The notes: a model not told the origin generated them from the sequence alone. Counted from the stretch's first letter, positions 54,479 through 63,736 are shown. The stretch: DNA of 64,000 bases from an uncultured Verrucomicrobiae bacterium (GCA_951813855.1 OX638380.1:2114876-2178875), one strand, 5' to 3'. Made by a program: numbers and translations.

Positions 54479-56100
54479 CAATTTCGTTCCCGCTCCGCAA
54501 CCAACAACTCCAGCCGGGCATTCTGCCAGGCGGTAAACCGCTCCCGATCCAACGACCGGACCAGGCTCCGATACCACTCGTTGGGCGAAAGATCCAAATC
54601 CTGCCGGTTCAAACGGGATTCGGCGTATCGCCGTTGCTCCGGACTCAGCAACAAATCCAGATCCAAAGCCGCGAGCACGATCCGGCGAATCGCGTTTTGC
54701 TGAAACTCGGCCCTTTCCGCTTGAGCGGCCAGATAGGCACCGCGAGCTTCGCGGGACAGGATTTTTTCGACCGCTTCCCGGATAAGCGGAGAGTTTTCGA
54801 TTCCATGCAACAGGCGACCCCACAAGGATGACGCCACCGGTTCCTGTTCCTGTTCCTGGGAGATTCGGTCCGCCTGCCGCGCACCGGCCCGGGAATTAGC
54901 CTCGTCGGAACGAACCGAGTCCCGGTTTGTTCGATCGGCAAAAGCTTTCGATTGTTCTTCTTCCGTCCACTGCCGGAGGGTTCCCTGAATTGCCAGGGAA
55001 AGTCGGCGAGAATTATCGTCGTCCCATTCGACGAACGTTTCAAGGTGCGCTTCAAATACTGCCTCGGCGTACTCTCTCACCTTGTCCTGTCTTTCTTCTT
55101 CCGTAACTTTTTGCCAGATCTTGGTATCCCTTATCCGCTCAACTATTCTGACGAGCGCTTGATCGTCATAGCCCCTTCTCTTCAATTGTTCTATGGCGTC
55201 TTGCAGGTTCGCGGCCACGACCGGTCTTGGGAGGATGGCTCCCGCTCCGTTTCTGCCGTTCGGGTTTTCCCCGGACTCAAGGGCTTCGGCGATTTCCTCC
55301 GCTTCTATCCGCAACGGATCTTCCATTCTGGACCGAGGGAATTGCATCAACGGAGTGGAATTTTTCGCCAACCGCCAAACTTCTCGTTGCCGGTCCGATA
55401 ACTCGAAACCCGGAGCCTCCAAGGATATGTCTCCATAGAGCAGCAACCCATGGATGATTTCCCACCGACTGATAATCCGCTTGCGACCTTCCAACGGCTC
55501 TTTCGAATACAATCGACTTGCGGCGATCAATTTCGCCAGCGCCACGTCCGAGACCGGATCAATCACGGCCCCGAACCTCCGCTTAACCAAAGCTCGAGCG
55601 GCCCGGTCCTTCCGCGTTTGATCTGCGGCCATTAATCTAGCCAACCAGTCCAAGCCGACAAACTCACGTTGCTCAGGCGCCACGTTCAAGACCGGATCAA
55701 CCACGGCCACGATCCATTGAGCAAAAGCTCGAGCGGCCCGGTCCTTCCGCGTTTGAACCGAATCGAATAACGCCGACAGTTGTGGGCGGGTCAGCACTTC
55801 GGCCAATGCCAGGATAAACTGACGGGAAACCAGAGCTTCGTCCAAAATCTCGATCGGCGTCAACTCTTCGTCGGCGGTTCCCGCCCAAACGAGATCGCCC
55901 GCCGAGGGCGGGGGCACGGTCGTCAAAACCGACTTCAACTTTGCCGCCTCCGGCCCCTCCAACTCGAATTGCAGAGCCACCAACCAGGCGATATGATCGC
56001 GGACCGCTCGCTCCGGCTCCAGAATCCGATCTTGGGCCAAGACACTCGTCAAGCCAAGCAAACCAATCGCCGTTCCCACCAAGTTCGTGTACCTCATCAC
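54478..56100 (-). CDS. EQR/DWQ-family secreted paralogue A, with 45-residue internal duplication
   Basis: 540 residues, signal peptide (MMRYTNLVGTAIGLLGLTSVLAQ). Helix-rich, charged, no recognised domain. Family blocks: HIAWLVALQFELE near the N-terminus, ILDEALVSRQFILALAEVL, then LSDRQREVW, PLIREAVEKILSREA and the C-terminal LAALDLDLLLSPEQRRYAES with SLDRERFTAWQ. It contains repeated L-x3-EQR or LSxxQR motifs reminiscent of LTxxQ proteins, though I cannot prove that kinship. A 135-bp (45-codon) duplication repeats QTRKDRAARA; the DNA block AGCTCGAGCGG recurs at 55591 and 55726. First gene of the overlapping three-gene unit. Confidence 0.82.
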   Translation of the reverse strand: MMRYTNLVGTAIGLLGLTSVLAQDRILEPERAVRDHIAWLVALQFELEGPEAAKLKSVLTTVPPPSAGDLVWAGTADEELTPIEILDEALVSRQFILALAEVLTRPQLSALFDSVQTRKDRAARAFAQWIVAVVDPVLNVAPEQREFVGLDWLARLMAADQTRKDRAARALVKRRFGAVIDPVSDVALAKLIAASRLYSKEPLEGRKRIISRWEIIHGLLLYGDISLEAPGFELSDRQREVWRLAKNSTPLMQFPRSRMEDPLRIEAEEIAEALESGENPNGRNGAGAILPRPVVAANLQDAIEQLKRRGYDDQALVRIVERIRDTKIWQKVTEEERQDKVREYAEAVFEAHLETFVEWDDDNSRRLSLAIQGTLRQWTEEEQSKAFADRTNRDSVRSDEANSRAGARQADRISQEQEQEPVASSLWGRLLHGIENSPLIREAVEKILSREARGAYLAAQAERAEFQQNAIRRIVLAALDLDLLLSPEQRRYAESRLNRQDLDLSPNEWYRSLVRSLDRERFTAWQNARLELLVAERERN

Positions 56101-56829
56101 GTAGACCTTCTCAGAAACCCTAATTGACGACTATCCCGGTAAGCAACACCATTCCTCGGTCGAGCGGGTTCACCACGAGCTATTTTCCTTCGAAGACCGG
56201 TTTTTCGTCCGGGACCGTCCGCCGTTCGATTCTCCGGTTTCCACTCGGTCGAATCCCGTTACTTCGGAACCGAGAACCACTCGGATAACCGCTCCCGGTC
56301 AAATTTTCCGGTTAGTGCCGATGCAGTCCCGAACGCGTAAGGCCGGCATCGATTTAAAATCGACCGCCAACCGGGGCCCTGCCCCGCCGCCCATAAGGGT
56401 CAATCATTCGCCGCAAACCGAACCTTTGCCGCTTTCACCGAATAGATGTCATCTTTCCGCGACTGCGAAACCCCTTCGACCTTCCGGCGCCGCCGGGGCC
56501 AGAGCCTTGAGCCCGTCGCGCCGGACAGATCCGTGACGATTTCTCGATTCAGATCCTGACCCGAGAATCCTATCGGCCCGGAAATACCGATCGATGATGG
56601 TCCGCCAGAGCGCTCGCTTATGACTTTCCGTTAAATTCAACAAACCGATTCTCCGCCGGTTTCCGACTGCGCCAGGGAAACTAAAACAAGACGCTTTCCT
56701 GATCAGTCGCGCCGTCGCCGGCAAGCAGTCGCTGCAACGTTGGCCAAGGCGTTGCGTTCCCCCGAATCAACCGAACCGATTCTCCGCCGCCAAAACGAAT
56801 GTCAAGCCTCCGAAACCCAAACTTGCCGG
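56101..56829. other. 729-bp gap between paralogues A and B
   Basis: No full gene. A short minus-strand frame (56449-56724) contains LTESHKRALWRTIIDRYF, loosely like the LTExQKxxWxxxxDxY block of the neighbouring family, so it might be a remnant of a lost copy. The similarity is weak. The promoter of the A-led operon should lie in the left part of this gap. Confidence 0.35.
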
Positions 56830-58344
56830 CTATTCCTCTTTCTGCTCGGCGAAGAACGATGCTAGTTCGTTCCGTTGCCAATCGTCGAACAACTCCCCAT
56901 CAAGCGACTTGGCCACTTCGAACACCATGCCGAGGACCGAAAGATCGGCGTCGCTTCGCTCCAACTGCGTTTCGACGTATCGCCTCTGCTCCCGATTCAA
57001 CAACAACCGCAAATCCAAAGCCGCCAGAGCGGCACGGCGAGCCGACTTTCGCCGAAACTTCTCCCTCTCGGCCTGAATCGCCTGATAGTCGGCGAATGCT
57101 TCCGGAGACAAAATTTCTTCGATCGTCATTCGATAAAGCGGATAGTTTTGCAAGCCGGTCAAAATTCGGTGCCAAAAAGGCCAGAGGTATCCCCGACTTT
57201 CCCCAGAAATCGAAACCAGCATCCGCTCCCGGACCGCAGCCAGAGCCTTTTCTTCACGGGTGAACGACTGCGATTCCGATTTTTCCGATGTTTCGGCTTT
57301 TAACTCTTCCCGAATCCGGAGAACGGCACCCCGAGCCGCCAATTTCAGCCGCCGGGAAACGGCTTCGTCCAGTTCGCCCAAGGATCCGATATGAACTTCC
57401 AGAGCCCTCAACGCAACTTCCTCCAGCCCGCTCTGGGTCGTATCCAATTGCCGATTTGTGACTTCGATTCTCGCTTGGTTGATCTCGGCCAGTCTATTCC
57501 GTGCCGGCTGCGGCGGCTCCGGCCGGCGTTCATTTTCGATCGGGCGCCCGACACCTCGGTTAATCACGCGTTCTTGTCGCTCTTTCAACCGCGCCTCAGA
57601 CCGTATCTTGTCCTGCAAACTCCGGATCTGAGAATGATAACTTTTCACGAGGTTCCAGACTTCCTTTTGCCGTTCCGACAGCAATGATTCCAAAATCGGC
57701 CCCCTCTCTAAATACGCAGCATTAAACAGACTTGCCGGTTCCAGCAACAACAGTTCGAAATCGGAGTGCTCTGCGCGACGCGAGGCCCACAGCTGCGCGC
57801 CCACTTCTTCACGTTGCTCCGGTAACAGGCATAATATCGAATCAACTGCCAAGACCATGCGGTTGGAACCAGCCAAATCCGCCTGAACATTGCGCGAGTA
57901 GTGTATCATCGATTTGAAAAACGCCGCAAATTGACGGGGATCCAACACCTTCATCAGAGCCGCAATGCCGTCGCGAGAAAGCACGAGGTCGTCTACAACC
58001 CCGACGGGCGTCCGGTTCATCGAGTCGCGGGACGGAACAGTCCTAAACGAAACCGGCTCCGAATCCCAAACCGTTTTCAACTTTGCCACCTGTGATTCGT
58101 CTAATTCGAATTGTTCCCCTACCAACTGAGCGAAATGAACGCGAATCGCTCGTTCCCGTTCCGGATTTTTAGCCTCGACTTCCCCTCTGGGATCGGGAAT
58201 CACGGGAGAACGAACGATCGGACGCTGAAAGACTTCGCCTAGTTGCCGTTCCGGTGCCTTAATCTCGACTTGCACCTGCGCCAAAACGCTCGTCACGCCA
58301 AGCCAACCGATTGCCCAACCCACCGATGCCGTGCGTTTCATCAT
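56830..58344 (-). CDS. EQR/DWQ-family secreted paralogue B
   Basis: 504 residues, signal peptide (MMKRTASVGWAIGWLGVTSVLAQ). Same plan as its neighbours: VDDLVLSRDGIAALMKVLDPRQ, SILCLLPEQREEVG, LSERQKEVWNLV, the block PLYRMTIEEILSPEAFADY and the C-terminal LAALDLRLLLNREQRRYVET with KSLDGELFDDWQ. An extra linker after the signal peptide (EIKAPERQLGEVFQRP) and a basic middle region distinguish it. No in-frame duplication is visible, unlike the other three. Separated from its neighbours by long gaps, so likely its own transcript. Role unknown. Confidence 0.8.
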   Translation of the reverse strand: MMKRTASVGWAIGWLGVTSVLAQVQVEIKAPERQLGEVFQRPIVRSPVIPDPRGEVEAKNPERERAIRVHFAQLVGEQFELDESQVAKLKTVWDSEPVSFRTVPSRDSMNRTPVGVVDDLVLSRDGIAALMKVLDPRQFAAFFKSMIHYSRNVQADLAGSNRMVLAVDSILCLLPEQREEVGAQLWASRRAEHSDFELLLLEPASLFNAAYLERGPILESLLSERQKEVWNLVKSYHSQIRSLQDKIRSEARLKERQERVINRGVGRPIENERRPEPPQPARNRLAEINQARIEVTNRQLDTTQSGLEEVALRALEVHIGSLGELDEAVSRRLKLAARGAVLRIREELKAETSEKSESQSFTREEKALAAVRERMLVSISGESRGYLWPFWHRILTGLQNYPLYRMTIEEILSPEAFADYQAIQAEREKFRRKSARRAALAALDLRLLLNREQRRYVETQLERSDADLSVLGMVFEVAKSLDGELFDDWQRNELASFFAEQKEE

Positions 58345-58502
58345 TCAAACCACCCCTCGAATCTACCAACCAACGATCATCCGGGCAAACATTAGTATTT
58401 CGCCTCCAATCGGTTCGGAAGCGTCAGGCTTTTCTCCAAGAACCGATGCTTCGAGCGATTCGCTTTGCCGTCTCTCACCCGACCCCGCTCGGCAGGATAG
58501 GG

Positions 58503-60062
58503 CTAGAGTCGCGACCGTTGCCAATCGGAAAACTGATCGCGATCGAGCGCCGCGATCATCTTTCGATACAATTCCGCAACTGAAAGTCCAGGGTCGCTCT
58601 GATCCAACCATGTTTCGGCACTCTCCCTTTGTTCCTGACACAATAACAGATTCAAATCCAGAGCCGCTAAGGCGGCTTGCCGTTTCACCGCCAACCGAAA
58701 ACTTTCCCGTTCTTGCCGAGCGGCCGAGTAGGCCGCGTAAGATTCTTTCGACAATACCTTCTCGACCGCCTGGCGATAAAGCGGGTAATTGTTCACATCT
58801 CGGACAATTCGCTTCCACAGGGGACGAATATATGCCGGCAGCCCCTCGGAATCAGTTTTCCCCGGTGCCACGATCCTTGCGGCGAACGGTTGTTTGTTTT
58901 GATCGGCCGTTTTGGCCTCGGCCTTCGCCTCAATCGTTAGTCGATGGAAAGTCCCCCGCCTCGCCAACATCAGTCGCTTGGTTGCCGCAGCGTCCAATTC
59001 GCCGAATCCACCGATATTCGCTTCCTGCGCTGCCTTGACAAATTCTTCCAACAGATTACGGTCTTTACCAAGTTCTTCGTCGATGAAATCTTTCATAGAA
59101 TCGGGATCTGACGTCAGTTCTTCATGTAAATCGTCTTCAGCGATGCCCTGAGCAAGCCTCCGCTTGATACCCCTTTGTATAAAATTCAGACCCACCGGGT
59201 CCATGGGAACGTCACCCGGGAATAATCTATCCATATCAAATAACGCCATAGATACGATCTCATCCCAATCAACGAAATCGGGATCAACAAAAAACGGATT
59301 ACCCGGATCGTCTTCAACTAACGATTGTCCATGAATTAACCCCAACCAATAATTATCCAACACCAACTGCCAAACCGCTTTTTGTCGTTCCGTAAACAAC
59401 CGAGCAAAAAACGGAGGTTGCGGGTCTGGATCGAAGAAAGTCAATTGATTCCAAACCAGCTCTCGATCGAGAGCCAATTTCCACAAAATTTCGTTTCGTT
59501 CCAGCAACAAAACAATGCCGGGTTTGATATGAGAATATTTCAGCCACTCTCTCGCTTCCTCGATTACCGTTTCGCGCTGCTCCGCTGTCAAACTGCATAC
59601 CGAATCCAGTACCGCGACCGACCGATCGAGAATGGCTCGATTCGCCCGCTCTTTCCTTTCACGTGTCGATTCGAAAAACGATTCCAACTGATCTCGATTC
59701 ATCGCCTCGGTCAGTGCCAATATGCCGTTTCGCGATATGATCACTTGGTCCAACATCCTCACCGGTTCTAGCCTCCCGTAATTATTATTAATGATCACTT
59801 GGTCCAACATCCTCACCGGTTCTAGCCTCCCGTAATTATTATTAATGAACCTGTAGGTTGCGACCAAGGGAATCGGTTCAGGCGACAAAGCTGTTTCCAG
59901 CTTAGTTTCCTTCGCTCGATCCAAATTGAATTCCCTGACGGCCAGCCATGCGATATGTTGACGGAGAAGTTTCCCGTCGTCCCCAGGTACCCGAATTTGA
60001 GCTGAGGCCGTCGTGCCGAGCCAACCTACTATCCAACTCACCAATATCGCACGTTTCATCAT
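58503..60062 (-). CDS. EQR/DWQ-family secreted paralogue C, with 18-residue tandem duplication
   Basis: 519 residues, signal peptide (MMKRAILVSWIVGWLGTTASAQ). Family blocks: HIAWLAVREFNLDRA, AMNRDQLESFFESTRERKERANRA, SVCSLTAEQRETV, LFTERQKAVWQLV, PLYRQAVEKVLSKESYAAY and the C-terminal LAALDLNLLLCQEQRESAET with ALDRDQFSDWQ. Residues near 75-110 contain INNNYGRLEPVRMLDQVI twice in a row, a perfect 54-bp duplication starting at 59741 and 59795. The middle (about 230-330) is acidic and Pro/Asp-rich, unlike A, B and D. It has the same stop-to-start distance (about 150 bp) to both neighbours. Confidence 0.82.
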   Translation of the reverse strand: MMKRAILVSWIVGWLGTTASAQIRVPGDDGKLLRQHIAWLAVREFNLDRAKETKLETALSPEPIPLVATYRFINNNYGRLEPVRMLDQVIINNNYGRLEPVRMLDQVIISRNGILALTEAMNRDQLESFFESTRERKERANRAILDRSVAVLDSVCSLTAEQRETVIEEAREWLKYSHIKPGIVLLLERNEILWKLALDRELVWNQLTFFDPDPQPPFFARLFTERQKAVWQLVLDNYWLGLIHGQSLVEDDPGNPFFVDPDFVDWDEIVSMALFDMDRLFPGDVPMDPVGLNFIQRGIKRRLAQGIAEDDLHEELTSDPDSMKDFIDEELGKDRNLLEEFVKAAQEANIGGFGELDAAATKRLMLARRGTFHRLTIEAKAEAKTADQNKQPFAARIVAPGKTDSEGLPAYIRPLWKRIVRDVNNYPLYRQAVEKVLSKESYAAYSAARQERESFRLAVKRQAALAALDLNLLLCQEQRESAETWLDQSDPGLSVAELYRKMIAALDRDQFSDWQRSRL

Positions 60063-60216
60063 CCAAAAGTCTCGTATTTCCTAATCCACGATCATCAGAA
60101 CAATCGATACCGCTTCATTTCCATCGGTATTTAAACGATTGGCCATTCTCCGGAAATCGGTTCTTCGATCGATTTAGTTAACCGACTTTCACCAGATCTA
60201 GTCCGACGGGAAGCCA

Positions 60217-61752
60217 TTAGAATCGAGTCTGTTGCCAATCGGAAAACAGGTCACGATCGAGCGATTCGATCATCTCTCGATACAACTCCGAAACTGAAAG
60301 CTCTGTATCGCACTGAGCCAACCACGCTTCGGCATGGTCCCGTTGTTCTCGACTCAATAACATGCTTAAATCCAAATACGCCAGAACAGCTTGTCGTTTC
60401 GCGGTCAATTGAAAATTAACCCGCTCCCGTTGAATAGCCGAGTATTCGGCGTAGGCTTCCTGAGACAGCACTTCTTCGACCGTCCGGCGATAAAGCGGTA
60501 AATCCGCAACGCCTCGCAAGATTCGTTCCCACAAAGAACGAGTGTATTTCGGCAAGTTCTCGATTTTACGTTCCTCTCCACGCCTCGGGAGGCGAATCCT
60601 TCTGGGTTCTATGTCGTCTTGTTTCTCTGGGGGCTTGGCGGCTTTGTTTTTTTCCTCGCTTAACATTTGCCGGAAAGTTCCCCGCCCTGCCAGCGTCAAA
60701 CGTTCGATAGCCGCTTCATCCAGTTCCCCGAACGATTCGGCGTGCGCCTCCATCACGGCCATCACGAACTTCTCCACCGGATTGCGGTCTTCGTTTTTTT
60801 CTCCAAACAACATATCGCCAACCGCTTCGGGATCCCCTGACATCAGTGTTCGTCGCAAGTCATCAGGATCGGCACCCTGACTGAGTGCTTGCCAAATGCT
60901 TCTTTGAATAAAAGGCAATCCGTCCATTTCCCCAGGATCAATTTCCTTAAGATTTCCTCGATCAGATCTAATTCTTTCAAACTCAGCAAAGGCATCATGC
61001 CGCCACGATATACGATGACCCGTCCGCATGGCATCATGCCGCCACGATGATTCAACGATCAACTTTTCCATCAAACGAGGCCGCATTAAACAAATCTCCT
61101 GGACTAACAACCAGACCCCGCGTTGCGGCTCCGTAAGCAATCGCGTCAAATAATTTAGACTAGATACGCGTGAAAACGATTGATTTACTCGTCTAGCTAA
61201 TTGTTCCAGCGTAAAGATCCGCTCCCTCAGTAAATGATCAGCCCAATTATGAATGCGCCACCAAAATTGATCGGTCGTCTTGTTGCTCAACTCCGAAATC
61301 ACCTGTTTTCGTTGCTCCGGCGACAAACTCAATATTGAATCCAGCACGGCAACCATTCGATTGGTAGCGGCTCGTTCTGCCCGGTCTTTTCGGGCCTGGA
61401 TCGATACAAGAAAAACTTCCAACTGTTCTCGATTTAAAACGTCGGCCAGCACCAGAACCCCGTTGCGCGAGGTCACCACTTCGTCCAAAATCCAAACCGG
61501 AATCGTTCCGCCCTCTCGAAATCCCGCAAACTCTTCCACCAACGGAACCGGCTCCGCCGACAAAACCGCATCCAGCTTATCGGATCGCTCTTGGTCCAAC
61601 CCGAATTGCTCAGATATCAACCAAGCAATATGTCGGCGAACGGGTTTTTCGTCATTGACCGGTGCCAAGGGTATCTGAAAGGGTATCTGAGCCCAAACGA
61701 CGGCCCCCCAAAGCCAGCCGACAGCTATCCCCATCCTCGCCGTAAATTTCAT
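60217..61752 (-). CDS. EQR/DWQ-family secreted paralogue D, with 13-residue duplication
   Basis: 511 residues, signal peptide (MGIAVGWLWGAVVWAQ within the first 22). Family blocks: HIAWLISEQFGLDQE, VLNREQLEVFLVSIQARKDR, SILSLSPEQRKQV, LLTEPQRGVW, PLYRRTVEEVLSQEAYAEY and LAYLDLSMLLSREQRDHAEA with SLDRDLFSDWQ. The segment SWRHDA occurs twice, a 39-bp duplication (61030 and 60991). The natural start is the ATG at 61750-61752; the open frame continues upstream through an IS66-type tip at 61773, so the original promoter region has been replaced by repeat DNA. Overall it resembles C more than A. Confidence 0.82.
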   Translation of the reverse strand: MKFTARMGIAVGWLWGAVVWAQIPFQIPLAPVNDEKPVRRHIAWLISEQFGLDQERSDKLDAVLSAEPVPLVEEFAGFREGGTIPVWILDEVVTSRNGVLVLADVLNREQLEVFLVSIQARKDRAERAATNRMVAVLDSILSLSPEQRKQVISELSNKTTDQFWWRIHNWADHLLRERIFTLEQLARRVNQSFSRVSSLNYLTRLLTEPQRGVWLLVQEICLMRPRLMEKLIVESSWRHDAMRTGHRISWRHDAFAEFERIRSDRGNLKEIDPGEMDGLPFIQRSIWQALSQGADPDDLRRTLMSGDPEAVGDMLFGEKNEDRNPVEKFVMAVMEAHAESFGELDEAAIERLTLAGRGTFRQMLSEEKNKAAKPPEKQDDIEPRRIRLPRRGEERKIENLPKYTRSLWERILRGVADLPLYRRTVEEVLSQEAYAEYSAIQRERVNFQLTAKRQAVLAYLDLSMLLSREQRDHAEAWLAQCDTELSVSELYREMIESLDRDLFSDWQQTRF

Positions 61753-61772
61753 CCGTGATAACTCGATTAATA

Positions 61773-61844
61773 GTAACTGCCTACGTGTTGGAGTTTCAAC
61801 TCCAATTTTCGCTCTCCACCATCTTTGCCTTCGCCAAACCCACT
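61773..61844 (-). repeat. 72-bp dispersed repeat ending in an IS66-type tip, copy 2
   Basis: Inverted copy of the repeat at 40618-40689, about 82 percent identical and ungapped. Its outer tip GTAACTGCCTACGTG (61773-61787) lies 20 bp upstream of the start codon of paralogue D and shares the 11-bp core of the IS66 tips at 333-343 and 371-381. Confidence 0.75.
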
Positions 61845-61949
61845 CAAATTCCATTTAACCAACTCCCATTCGGGCAATCCGTAGAATCGGTTGGAGACGC
61901 TTCGAGAAGAATCCCAAAGTTCAGTTGAAACCACAAGATTCAAATTATG

Positions 61950-62330
61950 CTTACCTTTCATCCTCGCTTCCGTCGGCCACATTCTATTACCGACGGGCGA
62001 CCCCCGTTCGAACAATTGGCCGACGAATCGTCCGGCGACGCCCCGGGGAATATCCCCCAGGTTTCCCCAAAGTGCAAGACCCGATGTTCGCTTACCGTTC
62101 ATCCTCGCTTCCGTTCGCCGCGTTCGGTTCGAGACGGCCGGCCCCCGTCCGGCGAATCGTACGGCGACGCCCCGGGAAATATCCCCCAGGTTTCCCCAAA
62201 GTGCAAGACCCGATGTTCGCTTACCGTTCATCCTCGCTTCTGTCGGCCACATTCGATTACCGACGGCCGCCCCTCGTCCGGCGAATCGTCCGGCGACGCC
62301 CTGGCCCAAGTTTGTCAATTTGACCGGTCT
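61950..62330 (-). repeat. Tandem repeat of 129 bp encoding a 43-residue unit
   Basis: The block ATCCTCGCTT starts at 61960, 62101 and 62230, spacings of 141 and 129 bp; the first copy carries a 12-bp insertion. On the minus strand the array is open as 43-residue units (GNRMWPTEARMNGKRTSGLA and LWGNLGDIPRGVAGRF). The frame (61767-62369) ends just past the IS66-type tip and has only a TTG start inside the IS21 end, so a real gene would be truncated by that element. Whether it is expressed is unknown. Its 3' end contains the 72-bp repeat. Confidence 0.75.
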
Positions 62331-62383
62331 AGGATATAGCGCGTCAATTACAATGCGACACCGCGACAATTACAATGCGACAC

Positions 62384-62860
62384 TTGGGGCACGAGGCGCA
62401 AGTGTCATTGCATCGGTCGTAGGAGGCTTTTTGCCTGACGGATTTGGGACGGTCAAGCGGAAAACTGGAGGTCAAGGGAAGCGACGAGGATCCCGCGAAG
62501 GGGGGCGACGGTTCAAGGATGGACTGGCGCCGTGATGCAGCGAGCGGACTACTCGGATCCGGGAGATGACAATGGTTTCGATAAAAACTGCTTGGAAAAG
62601 AAAACTACTTGGGGAAAAGGAAGGGGGGGGTTGTTTCTCGGGATCAACCTCGCGTCTGGAACGGCTCACCGCCGTCATTGGTGCCCGGTGATCTGAGTGC
62701 GCCGGATTGGGGGAGGATGACCGGGCGAGTGGTCTTCGAGGTCGGGCGTCAACCGTCGAACCTTGCTCCGCTGGTTCGGCAACATCAGGGCCGGCCTCTG
62801 GATTCTCATTCTCGTGGGCTGTTGGCTCCCTGAGCGGTGGCGACGGGAACGAGGCCGTGG
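62384..62860. other. Non-coding tail of the IS21 element
   Basis: 477 bp between the terminal repeats and the istB stop. A long minus-strand frame covers it, but that frame is the shifted reading of istB itself and has arginine/proline-rich composition, so I do not count it. Confidence 0.4.
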
Positions 62861-63736
62861 TCAAGTCGAGGCTCGGGATTCCCGAGCCGTGGGAGTGGCT
62901 GGTGAAGAGTCGGTTGTGGCGGGAAGGTTGACGCGGTGAGCCGGCTCGGCAGCGCCGTCGGCCCGGTGCTGTTCCAAAGCGGTGCGGCACCGATAGCTTT
63001 GGGTGTTGATCTCGAAGATGGTGGCGTGATGGACGAGTCGATCGACCGCGGCGGCGGCGGTGGCCTGGTCGGGAAAGATTCGATCCCATTGGGCAAAGGG
63101 CAGATTGGCGGTGAGGAGGATGGAGCGTTGTTCGTAGCGATAGGAGATCAGTTCGAAGAGGACGGCGCTTTCTTCCCGGTCGCGGTTGACGTAGGCGAAA
63201 TCGTCGAGGATGAGGAGGTGGAACTTGTGGAGACGCGCGAGCAGTCCCTCGAGCTCGAGATTGCGTTGAGCGACCTGCAGTTTCTGGACGAGGCTGGAGG
63301 TTCCGGTGAAGAGCACCTTGAGGCCTTGGCGCACGAGGGAGAGGCCGATGGCGGAGGCGAGGTGGCTCTTGCCGACGCCGGGGGGCCCGAAGATGAGGAG
63401 GTTGGCTCCATTGCGGATCCAGCTCTCTTCGGAGGCGAAGGCCTGAACGCGTGCTTTGGGCGGGGACGGGATGAGGCTGAAATCGAATCCTTCGAGATTC
63501 TTGCCGGGGAGGAGTTTGGCCTGCCGGGTATGTCGGTCGATGCGCCGGTTGTCCCTTTCGGTCAATTCGAGTTCGGCGAGGGAGAAGAGGAATTTGGACG
63601 CCGGCCAACCTTCCTTGTCGGCGCGTTGAGCCAGGATCCGCCACTCGGCCTCGATGGAGGGCAGTCGCAGCTCGGAAAGCATGAGGGAAAGTCGGTCGGG
63701 ATCGACGGCCTGTGGCGGTGTAGAGCGGATGGTCAT
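62861..63736 (-). CDS. istB: IS21-type ATP-binding helper protein IstB
   Basis: 291 residues, an AAA+ ATPase that assists the IS21 transposase by remodelling target DNA. Walker A is FGPPGVGKSHLASAIG, Walker B LLILDDFAYV, with RNGANLLIFGPPGVGKS placing it squarely in the IstB/DnaC-like family. The C-terminal RCRTALEQHRA region and the following low-complexity tail (PATTDSSPATPTARESR) make it about 40 residues longer than usual. It starts with ATG at 63734-63736, overlapping the istA stop by four bases (ATGA), the standard IS21 arrangement. Confidence 0.93.
   Translation of the reverse strand: MTIRSTPPQAVDPDRLSLMLSELRLPSIEAEWRILAQRADKEGWPASKFLFSLAELELTERDNRRIDRHTRQAKLLPGKNLEGFDFSLIPSPPKARVQAFASEESWIRNGANLLIFGPPGVGKSHLASAIGLSLVRQGLKVLFTGTSSLVQKLQVAQRNLELEGLLARLHKFHLLILDDFAYVNRDREESAVLFELISYRYEQRSILLTANLPFAQWDRIFPDQATAAAAVDRLVHHATIFEINTQSYRCRTALEQHRADGAAEPAHRVNLPATTDSSPATPTARESRAST

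Noticed and set aside
56449..56724. 91-residue frame as a fifth member of the EQR family
   Set aside because: Only one short motif is loosely similar; noted as a possible remnant in the gap entry.
61950..62330. CRISPR array
   Set aside because: Units of 129 bp, no spacers of uniform size, no Cas genes; also the 204-bp array near 2.4 kb is not a CRISPR.
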